From: Sulfurovum sp.
GTDB taxonomy: Bacteria; Campylobacterota; Campylobacteria; Campylobacterales; Sulfurovaceae
DNA: 8,233 nt
Assembly (NCBI GenBank): GCA_027046415.1
Contig: JALTYW010000248.1
Span: 1-8,233 of the forward strand
Direction of reading: 5' to 3'
Under the pieces are notes generated by a model. That model did not search any database, was not told where the DNA came from, and saw only the letters and a list, made by a program, of their open reading frames with translations. Each line of letters begins with the position of its first letter. Positions within the stretch are counted from its first letter, which is position 1. Position numbers and translations under genes: made by a program. Shown piece after piece: positions 1-6,629 of this stretch.

Positions 1-682
1 TAAACGCCCACTCTATTTTGAGCAGAATCTGGGTTGGTATTGGCAACTCCGTTTTAAACTTTGCAAAGATATCTTTGAATTTCGGTACAACAACCATAAT
101 CAAAATTGTAAACGCGATCGCCATTGACGCAAGTGTAATCAGAGGAGTACGTATCGCTTTCTTGAACTTCGCCGTATTGTCACGGATGTTTTCAAGAATA
201 TCTGCCAGTTTGTGATAAGACTCCGATATATTACCTGTCCTCTCTCCAAGCTTGGTCATAGCAAGTGCAACATGCCCAAACTCCTCCGAATAGGGTTCCA
301 GAGCATCCGACATACTATGACCGGCATTGATATCGCTGTTGATCTTTGTATATATCTCTTTAAGTTGTGCATTGTGTGTATTGTCCGCTACATCCTCAAG
401 CGTATCGTTTATCGCAATACCAGCATCTGTCATAACAGCTATCTGACGGATCGTAGAAATTTTATCATTAATTGGAATCTTTGACTTCATCGATCGCTTC
501 AGGCTGGAGAAAAAAGCAGTGAAGGTATCTTCCAAAGGTGCCGAGGTTTCAACTGCTTTTGTAACCATAGATCTTGGAAACTTCTGCCTTGCAAGTTTGA
601 TCGCACTCATTTTATTCTCGGCCTTTAAGACTTCCTGACGCTTTTTCCCTTTCTCCATTACGGTGACACTAAAATATTTCAT
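1..682 (-). CDS. mshG: Type IV pilus/T2SS inner-membrane platform protein, GspF/PilC/MshG family (partial, C-terminus off the window)
   Basis: My translation of the minus strand from the ATG at 682 runs open for 227 codons to the window edge. The product is the polytopic inner-membrane platform on which the assembly ATPase acts to insert or extract pilin-like subunits. Residues 1-30 form the small N-terminal strand region typical of the family (MKYFSVTV start). Residues about 74-197 are the first T2SSF domain, with the conserved GERTG element at 146-150. A transmembrane helix at about 178-199 ends in VVPKF (197-202...), also typical. The second T2SSF repeat and remaining helices, roughly 180 residues in full-length relatives, lie beyond the left edge. 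The start lies only two bases after the stop of the ATPase gene and has no strong Shine-Dalgarno, so translation is probably coupled to it. GspF-family identity is secure; the MSHA-type name rests on gene order. Confidence 0.95.
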   Translation of the reverse strand, partial: MKYFSVTVMEKGKKRQEVLKAENKMSAIKLARQKFPRSMVTKAVETSAPLEDTFTAFFSSLKRSMKSKIPINDKISTIRQIAVMTDAGIAINDTLEDVADNTHNAQLKEIYTKINSDINAGHSMSDALEPYSEEFGHVALAMTKLGERTGNISESYHKLADILENIRDNTAKFKKAIRTPLITLASMAIAFTILIMVVVPKFKDIFAKFKTELPIPTQILLKIEWAF

Positions 683-684
683 GA

Positions 685-2424
685 TTACAATCTCGCTACT
701 CTATAAATTTCTTCAATGGTTGTTTTACCAGCCAACGCTTTTTGGACACCATCTTCAAACATGCTGACAAACCCCTCTTCGATTGCCTGCTGCGTCAACT
801 CTTCTTTCGAAGCGTTTCTCGCAATCATTCGAGACATCACCTCACTGACAACCAAAACTTCAGAGATCATCTCTCTGCCTTTATAACCGGACATACCGCA
901 CTCTTTACAGCCTTCACCTTTATAAAATGTAGGATGTTCCGGAAGGTACTGTTTCACATCTTTTAACAGCCTTTCAGGCAACACAGTCTCTCGTTTGCAG
1001 TGTGTACATATCTTACGGACAAGCCTCTGTGCCTGGATGGCAACCAACGCACCACTGACGAGATACTCCTCGATTCCCATATCCAAAATCCTCGTAACTG
1101 CGGAAATAGCATCATTGGTGTGGAGGGTTGAAAGTACCAGGTGCCCGGTTAATGCTGCCTGTATCGCAATACGGAGTGTCTCCTTGTCCCGGATCTCCCC
1201 GATCATGATCTTGTCCGGATCCTGTCTCAGGATGGATCTCAGTGCATCTGCAAATCCAAGTCCCACATGCGGGCGTACCTGCACCTGCTGCAGTCCCGCC
1301 ATTTGGTACTCCACCGGATCCTCGACAGTAATAATTTTGTCTTTAATGTCTTTTATCGCATTCAATGCACCATAAAGTGTTGTTGTTTTACCCGAACCTG
1401 TAGGACCTGTAACCAAAACAATGCCGTACGGTGCTTTAATAGCATTGGAAAAACGCTCATAGCAAAACTGACTCATACCGGCATCCTCGAGACGAATCAT
1501 TGCTTTTGATTTATCAAGAATCCTCAATACGATAGATTCACCATAGATAGTAGGCAGAGTAGAAACCCTGAAGTCATAATCCCTGTTTGAGATGACAGCG
1601 GAGAAACGTCCATCCTGCGGTTTTCGCTTTTCTGCAATATCGAGATTAGAAAGCAGTTTCATACGGGAAGAGAGCGGATTGAAGATATCTTTGTCAAACG
1701 TAAAGCTCTGACGGAGCATACCATCGACACGTTCTCGCACAATACAGCTTTTTTCTGTCGCTTCTATATGAATATCCGATGCACCAATATAGATCGCTGA
1801 TTTCAAAATAATATCGATAAGCTTCAAGACAGCCGAAGACTCTCCATCCTCTTCATCTATATTGCCTTCCTGACTCAGATCCTTTCGAATATCCTGAATC
1901 AGCCCTTTCACACTTTCATTGATTTCCAACCGCTGAAGATGCTGGTGTATCTGACTCGGTTTTGCAATCGCAATTCTGATCGGTTTTTTGGGGAAAAGAC
2001 GTTGTATTGCATCCTGTGCACCCATGTCCAGAGGATCATCAAAAGCAATCAGAATATTCAAATCTGTCTCTTCGATAGGAATGACATTGTATTTGATCAA
2101 CTGTTTGTATGGTATGGTCGAAAAGAGTTTCATATCGATCTCCATATCATCGAGATCGACATACTCTATATGCAGTTCTTTGGCCACCTCTTTCAGGATA
2201 GGAACGATATCTATACCTTCAATCTTTTCCAGATGAGACAACGTTATTACACCCTGACGTATCTTCTTGACAAGAAAACCTTCTACAACATGAAGGTCTA
2301 TCATCTTCTCTGCGATGAGGTTGGCAAAAGAGATCTTTTTTGGCGGTCTGCTTTTGACAAGTTTGGAGATGGCTTCTTTCGTTACAAGCCCTTCATCCAG
2401 CATCATTTCAATCAGTTTAACCAT
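685..2424 (-). CDS. mshE: Type IV pilus/T2SS assembly ATPase, GspE/PilB/MshE family
   Basis: This 579-residue cytoplasmic hexameric ATPase powers pilin or pseudopilin assembly with the GspF-type protein encoded just after it. Residues 1-90 correspond to the N1E/MshEN region and about 95-165 to the second N domain. The catalytic core starts near 195. Visible motifs are an arginine-rich stretch with RVSTLPT at 286-292 and GES at 295-297, Walker A GPTGSGKTT at 340-348, the Asp box VEDPVEY at 367-373, Walker B around MIGEIRD at 407-413, and the His box TGHLVLSTLHTND at 426-438. A zinc-binding tetracysteine is present at C473, C476, C506 and C509. The last part reads GREMISEVL where relatives usually have GRxGxxEVL. 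The ATG at 2424 follows an AAGGA ribosome site six bases upstream. The N-terminus lacks the canonical RLG signatures of c-di-GMP-binding MshEN domains. Family assignment is very secure; MshE versus GspE rests on synteny. Confidence 0.97.
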   Translation of the reverse strand: MVKLIEMMLDEGLVTKEAISKLVKSRPPKKISFANLIAEKMIDLHVVEGFLVKKIRQGVITLSHLEKIEGIDIVPILKEVAKELHIEYVDLDDMEIDMKLFSTIPYKQLIKYNVIPIEETDLNILIAFDDPLDMGAQDAIQRLFPKKPIRIAIAKPSQIHQHLQRLEINESVKGLIQDIRKDLSQEGNIDEEDGESSAVLKLIDIILKSAIYIGASDIHIEATEKSCIVRERVDGMLRQSFTFDKDIFNPLSSRMKLLSNLDIAEKRKPQDGRFSAVISNRDYDFRVSTLPTIYGESIVLRILDKSKAMIRLEDAGMSQFCYERFSNAIKAPYGIVLVTGPTGSGKTTTLYGALNAIKDIKDKIITVEDPVEYQMAGLQQVQVRPHVGLGFADALRSILRQDPDKIMIGEIRDKETLRIAIQAALTGHLVLSTLHTNDAISAVTRILDMGIEEYLVSGALVAIQAQRLVRKICTHCKRETVLPERLLKDVKQYLPEHPTFYKGEGCKECGMSGYKGREMISEVLVVSEVMSRMIARNASKEELTQQAIEEGFVSMFEDGVQKALAGKTTIEEIYRVARL

Positions 2425-2452
2425 CTGTCTTCCTTCTTCTGTACTTCTTTTA

Positions 2453-2461
2453 AGTATAGCA
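2453..2461 (-). promoter_or_regulatory. Candidate internal promoter (extended -10) for mshE-mshG
   Basis: On the minus strand this reads TGCTATACT, a match to the extended -10 pattern TGnTATAAT at all but one position. It lies 28 bases before the mshE ATG, in the only sizeable gap (69 bases, 2425-2493) of an otherwise overlapping operon. The predicted transcript start near 2446 would give a leader of about 20 bases that still contains the AAGGA ribosome site. No convincing -35 box is seen 17 bases upstream (GCTTAA), which is usual for Campylobacterota housekeeping promoters. The rest of the gap holds no gene and only a weak CTAAA/TTTAG inverted repeat. Confidence 0.5.
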
Positions 2462-2493
2462 TGTGATATCAGCCTTTAAGCTAAATTCTATCT

Positions 2494-3156
2494 TTAGAGC
2501 ACACCTTTTTTTATCTTATTCAACACTATTTTCGCCTCAGCGGAATTTGTTCTTTTAATATATTCGTTCAAAACGCGTATTGCTTCATTTCTGTGTCCTT
2601 GCTTCGCTTTTGCTTTTGCAAAGACCAACCAGCTCTCTTCAATATTCTCATTGACTTTGTTTGTCTGAAGCGCCCAGTATTCAGCCTTCTTGTACATACC
2701 CTTCAAATAGTAGGCTTTGGCAAGGAAAAGGGAGTCATCAGGGTCATGTCCCATCCTGAAACGTTTTGCCACTTCTTTGTAGGCATTATTGCTGCTGTGT
2801 CCTGCTTCAACCACCTCGATATGAAGCTTTGATTTCGATCCCACTGTCTGTTTACTGTATGAACCTCCTTCAGACACAGCCGATACAGCTTCTACTGGAA
2901 GCGGGTTCTCCGGATAATGGGATGCTCTCTTCTCTTCTGGTTTTAGAATTGGACCATCTATGTACACTATTGAAACAGGCTTTACTTCTGCTTTTTCTTC
3001 TGGGACACTTGGAACGATCTTTTCAAATGTTGTTTTATCGGTAAACAAAACAGTAACAATAGCCAAAATAACAACAAAAAGCAGTACGATCCACGGTCTC
3101 ATCTGTTTGCGTTTGTAACGTCGCCACTCTTCTTCGAGTGTGTTAATATCATACAT
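2494..3156 (-). CDS. Membrane-anchored TPR protein, MshN-like pilus biogenesis protein
   Basis: A 220-residue bitopic protein. Residues 1-20 are a charged cytoplasmic tail (EEEWRRYKRKQ), about 21-38 a single hydrophobic membrane helix, 40-115 a Pro/Glu/Lys/Ser-rich low-complexity linker in the periplasm, and about 125-210 helical repeats. At least two tetratricopeptide-like units are readable (about 142-175 and 175-208, each with the A-Y/K-G pattern). The position between the AAA ATPase and the assembly ATPase is that of mshN in Vibrio MSHA loci. It overlaps the AAA gene by 8 bases (ATGTATGA), so the two products are probably made together. By analogy with ExeA/ExeB, it may be the membrane partner that links the ATPase to periplasmic secretin assembly; that role is inference. 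It has fewer repeats than I would expect of Vibrio MshN. There are no cysteines. Confidence 0.75.
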   Translation of the reverse strand: MYDINTLEEEWRRYKRKQMRPWIVLLFVVILAIVTVLFTDKTTFEKIVPSVPEEKAEVKPVSIVYIDGPILKPEEKRASHYPENPLPVEAVSAVSEGGSYSKQTVGSKSKLHIEVVEAGHSSNNAYKEVAKRFRMGHDPDDSLFLAKAYYLKGMYKKAEYWALQTNKVNENIEESWLVFAKAKAKQGHRNEAIRVLNEYIKRTNSAEAKIVLNKIKKGVL

Positions 3157-3961
3157 CGATATACCCCAACTTCAATGCAGCCATCTCTATCACCTTTTTG
3201 GGAATCTGTTCATAGTTTACTTTTGTCGGTTCATTTTTATCATAGTACTCACATATCTCGAAAATCGTATACATGATTTTATTACATTCTCTGTAATTTC
3301 CCCGTGTAAATTTATGAATCAGCTTCATATGCTTCTCTTTGATACTGTTGGCAATCTCAAAAAGATTTTTCTTCAGAAGCTTTTTGTGTATATAGGCAGT
3401 TTGGTCCTTCAAAGTAGCATTTTTAAGTTCTACGACTTCCCATATTCTGGACTGAAAATGCTCTTTTGCTATCAGGTCTTCATCATCTGTTTTATGCAGG
3501 GATACGATAAATTTAACTGCTCTGCTGTCTGAGAGCAGTCGAATCTTTTCCATCATCTCTGCACCATACATCTGTGCCTCATCCAAAATGATGATGATCT
3601 CTCTTTTTCCTCGCAGCTTTTTACAATAGTTCACCAGTGCTGAAAAGTTGACTTCCGTATTCTGCGGCAGTGATTTTTTGGTCAAAACCTTGAAAAGTTT
3701 ATAGAAAAACTCTTTTTCATTGACGGCAGGTGTGTCGAAATAGTGAATTTCACGTTGTTGTTTAAGTTTTTCCTGAAGACGGTTGAGAAGAATACTCTTC
3801 CCAGTCCCGGGACGTCCGAAGAGCAGTATCATCTTTAGAGGTTTGTTGATACTGTGTTCAAGCTGTCTATAAGCTGTAAGAGAGGAGTCCAACTCGATAT
3901 AATCATCAAGATCAATCGAGTCTATAAAAACGTTCTTGGCAGATTCATACCTACTTTTCAT
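3149..3961 (-). CDS. mshM: ExeA/MshM-type AAA ATPase
   Basis: A 270-residue soluble AAA ATPase of the ExeA/GspA/MshM group. Walker A GRPGTGKS lies at 49-56, Walker B with the group's characteristic DEAQ at 127-130, a sensor-1 type strand FIVSLHK at 151-157, and a likely arginine finger in FQSRIWEV (R172). The C-terminal third (about 180-265) is the helical lid. It ends after the AAA module and has no peptidoglycan-binding extension such as the one in Aeromonas ExeA, so any cell-wall contact would have to come from a partner, most likely the adjacent TPR membrane protein. The start overlaps the secretin stop by 11 bases and has little Shine-Dalgarno, which suggests coupling to secretin translation. 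In known systems such ATPases help place or assemble the secretin; in C. jejuni the similarly placed NTPase CtsP is needed for transformation (from memory). Confidence 0.9.
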   Translation of the reverse strand: MKSRYESAKNVFIDSIDLDDYIELDSSLTAYRQLEHSINKPLKMILLFGRPGTGKSILLNRLQEKLKQQREIHYFDTPAVNEKEFFYKLFKVLTKKSLPQNTEVNFSALVNYCKKLRGKREIIIILDEAQMYGAEMMEKIRLLSDSRAVKFIVSLHKTDDEDLIAKEHFQSRIWEVVELKNATLKDQTAYIHKKLLKKNLFEIANSIKEKHMKLIHKFTRGNYRECNKIMYTIFEICEYYDKNEPTKVNYEQIPKKVIEMAALKLGYIDV

Positions 3962-5555
3962 TAACTTTTGTATATCCCAGATCTTTCAGAGAAACAGACT
4001 TTCCATTTTTTACAATATGCGGTGTAATGATAAGCACAAGCTCTTCAACTGTTTCAATCTTCTCTTCACGCTTGAAAGCGTACTCAAGCAGAGGAATATC
4101 TCCAAGCAGCGGCACTTTGTTGACTTTGTATCCTGTCTTGGATGTAATCAAACCACCAAGAATCGCATGCTCACCGTCACGTACTTTGACAACAGAAGCA
4201 ATTTGTCTTCTAATAAGATCCGGTGGGATTCTTCTTGTCTCACCATTGTTGCTGACAGCATCGACTGTTTCAGAGATAGATGGGTTTATTTTTAATGTAA
4301 TCATACCGTTCCCATCGACTTCAGGCGTAATATCAAGCAAAATACCGGCAAAAACGGAATCAACCAGTTCTCCCTGTGCCGCTACAGCACCACCGCCTCC
4401 GGATGCTGTACTGGCAGACTGGATCTTGTAGAAGAGTTCGCGTCCTACACTGATCAAAGCTGGCTGGTTGTTCAGTGTCATGACACGCGGGCTGGAGATA
4501 GCCTTTACGTCACCCTGCGTACCGAGGAACTTTACAACATCCTGAATGTTCGTATTTCCTGTGATCTGCACAACACCAGCTGATGTAGGCTCTGTATCTG
4601 GCGCAAATTGTGCATCTGTGATTCCCTGAATTGTATCGAATGTGTATTCAGCCATATTCTTTTGTGCCATACGCAGTGACTGTACCGCAAAGTTCTGCAG
4701 ACCATAGAGTTGTGACCAGTCCACACCTGTTGTACGACTGTTGTCGAAGTTCACTGCAAGAATACGGACATCTATCAGGACCTGCTGTTTGATCTGCTTT
4801 GTAAGGGTATGAATATAGCGTGCAACTCTGTTGATCTGGCGTTCTGTACCCGTAACTGTGATCATACCTGCTTCAGGGTTGACGATTGGTGCCAATGGGT
4901 TATACTCCCATACCTGACCATCTGGTCCTGTCCATGTTTCACCCGTACGTGTATAGTGTGTGGTTCCATCAGCTGCACCTATCAGGATACGCTGTATCTC
5001 TGCTTCAACCGTTTTCCAAAATTGAAACTCATCATTGCTTTCAATTGAAATACCGGTTTTGGAAATGTTAGATCCGCTGCCACCGGCACCACCGCTTCCG
5101 CCACCGCCTACACCACCGGTAGAGCTTGCTGAGTTTTGAGAGTTTGCAATGGTAACATTCGCTGTACTTTTACCGCTTCTCTGCCCCGCGATATAGTGAA
5201 CTTTGAATGTTCTCGTAATAAGATAAGAAATTTTAAGCTTATTCCCTTCAAGTGTATAGTGAAGATCGTTATCTTTAAGAATCGTATTCAAGAATCCTCT
5301 GAGTGTACTGTTCTTCAACTTTACATAGTAAAGCTTTTTGTTCATACGTTTTCTTGCAGATTCATCATTGACAACCACCGTCAATCCGCATGTATCGGCA
5401 AGATTGTCTACAACATCACCAATAGAAAGCTTGCTATCGATTGTTACAGAAAAGAGTTTGGTAGAACACCCTTCATCTGCCGGCAAATTTGTCAATCCAA
5501 ATATTACTGCACACGCAATAACAAACTTGATCCCCTTATATCGTACGCTTTTCAT
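3951..5555 (-). CDS. mshL: Outer-membrane secretin, MshL/GspD/PilQ family
   Basis: A 534-residue outer-membrane channel subunit that forms the ring through which the pilus, or DNA or protein, passes. A signal peptide covers about 1-26 (likely cleavage after LPA). Residues about 35-110 form an STN/N0-type domain. RTFKVHYIAGQRSG (115-128), a Ser/Asn segment and a glycine-rich linker (147-163) precede a second periplasmic domain with FW at 179-180 and NPEAGMITVTG at 226-236. The secretin core spans about 256-515, including SPRVMTLNNQPA (355-366), VPLLGDIPLLEYAFK (481-495) and the terminal ELVLIITPHIV (505-515). A second Gly patch (386-389) sits where the channel gate loops are expected. No lipobox is seen at C30. 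The start one base after the previous gene has a good ribosome site (AAAGGG, 6 bases upstream). Layout and neighbours fit MshL best. Confidence 0.95.
   Translation of the reverse strand: MKSVRYKGIKFVIACAVIFGLTNLPADEGCSTKLFSVTIDSKLSIGDVVDNLADTCGLTVVVNDESARKRMNKKLYYVKLKNSTLRGFLNTILKDNDLHYTLEGNKLKISYLITRTFKVHYIAGQRSGKSTANVTIANSQNSASSTGGVGGGGSGGAGGSGSNISKTGISIESNDEFQFWKTVEAEIQRILIGAADGTTHYTRTGETWTGPDGQVWEYNPLAPIVNPEAGMITVTGTERQINRVARYIHTLTKQIKQQVLIDVRILAVNFDNSRTTGVDWSQLYGLQNFAVQSLRMAQKNMAEYTFDTIQGITDAQFAPDTEPTSAGVVQITGNTNIQDVVKFLGTQGDVKAISSPRVMTLNNQPALISVGRELFYKIQSASTASGGGGAVAAQGELVDSVFAGILLDITPEVDGNGMITLKINPSISETVDAVSNNGETRRIPPDLIRRQIASVVKVRDGEHAILGGLITSKTGYKVNKVPLLGDIPLLEYAFKREEKIETVEELVLIITPHIVKNGKSVSLKDLGYTKVNEK
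5067..5117 (-). other. Glycine-rich low-complexity linker within the secretin gene
   Basis: Codons 147-163 of the secretin encode a run dominated by glycine with a few Ser, Ala, Val and Asn residues, seen on the plus strand as repeated ccacc/ccgcc units. It separates the N0-type domain from the next periplasmic domain and is probably a flexible hinge. The repetitive GC-rich DNA stands out from the AT-rich surroundings and could vary in length between strains by slippage in units of three; that is inference. Confidence 0.7.
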
Positions 5556-5556
5556 C

Positions 5557-5967
5557 CTATTCCCTTTCTTCTAACATGATTAAACTCTCTTTTGGTTTAC
5601 CAAGAAACAGCTTTTTAATAGTATTGCCATTTCTCAGAACGACACCCCTTTTTCCTATGTATTTTACTGTATATCCAAGTATAACATCATCAACCTTTTT
5701 CCAACCATCGTTGATATAGGCTTTATCTGCCATGATCGCGTGCAGTGCAAGCTTTACATCAGGCATTTCTTCAGGGATTTCAATAACAGTCTTGTTGTCT
5801 TCTTCTTTTATTTTGACAAACGGTTCCTTCGTCTTTTCCAAAACATCAAGCCCGACACCTTCTCGTTTGAGATGTATCTTTTCAATCATCTGTTCGATCT
5901 GCTTAACCGAGAGATCCGCATAGATTGCTGTCAAACAAAGAGGTACGACAAGTAATAACTTTTTCAT
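5557..5967 (-). CDS. Small exported protein, MshK/PilP/GspC-like
   Basis: A 136-residue protein starting at the ATG at 5967, which overlaps the preceding TAA stop by one base (TAATG). This start gives a classic signal peptide (MKKLLLVVPLCL, cleavage probably after AIYA at 17). An upstream in-frame ATG at 5985 would add six residues before the signal and has no ribosome site, so I reject it. Residues 18-70 are charged and helical to extended. The C-terminal part (about 75-125) has the beta-rich pattern of PilP/GspC homology regions, with YINDGWKKVDDVILGYTV and KRGVVLRNG, that docks on secretin N domains. It lies immediately before the secretin, exactly where mshK (or pilP) sits. It probably links the inner-membrane complex to the channel. 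It is soluble-periplasmic or peripherally attached, with no lipobox. Its only Cys (position 12) lies in the signal peptide. Confidence 0.75.
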   Translation of the reverse strand: MKKLLLVVPLCLTAIYADLSVKQIEQMIEKIHLKREGVGLDVLEKTKEPFVKIKEEDNKTVIEIPEEMPDVKLALHAIMADKAYINDGWKKVDDVILGYTVKYIGKRGVVLRNGNTIKKLFLGKPKESLIMLEERE

Positions 5968-6629
5968 TAGCGATTGATCCCCCATACTGAAATATTGATA
6001 TCTGCCACAACTTTGGATGAGTTTTCATCCATCTGCATTCGCGAACCATAGATATCTGTTACAAGTACATTCTGTTCAAGTTCGTTCATAAACTTCACAA
6101 TGTTCTTATAATCACCTTTACAACCAATACCCATCTCCAATACATGTCCAAAACTTCCCTGACTGTTTACATAATTGTTACTGATATATTTAATATCAAC
6201 ATTCTGCACTGCAGCTTTATCTGTCAGCGAATTAAGGAAAATTGACCAGTTCTTCTGGTTAAACAGCATATCTGAAAGTTTGTTCAGATTCGCATCGATA
6301 AACGTGATCTTTTGTTTCATCTTCTCAATATTCTGTTCTTTTCTCGCAATATCACGTGTATATTTTTTCACATAATAGTCGCGATCACCGTTTACAGTAA
6401 TACTGTTCAGATAGATCGTATTGTCTTTTATCTTTTTCTCAACAGCTTTTTTGGCTACTTCACTTTTCTTATGCAGCTTTTCTGTGTAGGGCAGAAGGTA
6501 GTCATATGCCATATAGGTAATAAAACCGGCAATACCCAAAATGATCAGCCATTTTTCACTCTCTTTTTTCGGAGCGAAGTATCCATCCAGTTCTTCCAGC
6601 TTGTCTTCAATAAACTTCATCATCGCCAT
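5967..6629 (-). CDS. Pilus inner-membrane alignment protein, PilO/GspM (MshJ)-like
   Basis: A bitopic protein of up to 220 residues. The cytoplasmic N-terminus (1-26) is followed by one membrane helix at about 27-46, a lysine-rich coiled coil at about 50-120, and a ferredoxin-like C-terminal domain at about 125-217 with the PilO-type pattern GCKGDYKNIVKFMNELE (169-185). PilO-type proteins pair with PilN-type proteins in the periplasm to form the alignment subcomplex between platform and secretin; the partner here is the C-terminal half of the gene just upstream. The start is uncertain. ATG 6629 (10-nt overlap with the upstream gene, AAAGG only 4 bases away), ATG 6623 (ATGA-type overlap with the upstream TGA, better spacing) and ATG 6620 are all in frame and differ by at most three residues. 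Confidence 0.8.
   Translation of the reverse strand: MAMMKFIEDKLEELDGYFAPKKESEKWLIILGIAGFITYMAYDYLLPYTEKLHKKSEVAKKAVEKKIKDNTIYLNSITVNGDRDYYVKKYTRDIARKEQNIEKMKQKITFIDANLNKLSDMLFNQKNWSIFLNSLTDKAAVQNVDIKYISNNYVNSQGSFGHVLEMGIGCKGDYKNIVKFMNELEQNVLVTDIYGSRMQMDENSSKVVADINISVWGINR

Noticed and set aside
18..484. Two short plus-strand frames near the left edge
   Set aside because: The opposite strand of the whole region translates into a clear GspF-family protein, so these are shadows.
1939..2466. Open frame of 175 codons on the plus strand, opposite the start of the assembly ATPase gene
   Set aside because: The minus-strand protein has complete GspE-family motifs and a ribosome site. The plus-strand product is Cys/Phe/His-rich with no recognisable domain, typical of an antisense shadow.
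2470..2500. Possible hairpin (CTAAA/TTTAG) after the TPR gene as a terminator
   Set aside because: The stem is only five A/T-rich pairs with no following T run, so it is too weak to call a terminator.
5968..5985. Upstream ATG (5985) for the MshK-like protein
   Set aside because: It would place six residues before a textbook signal peptide and has no ribosome site; the ATG at 5967 overlaps the previous stop in a normal coupling arrangement.
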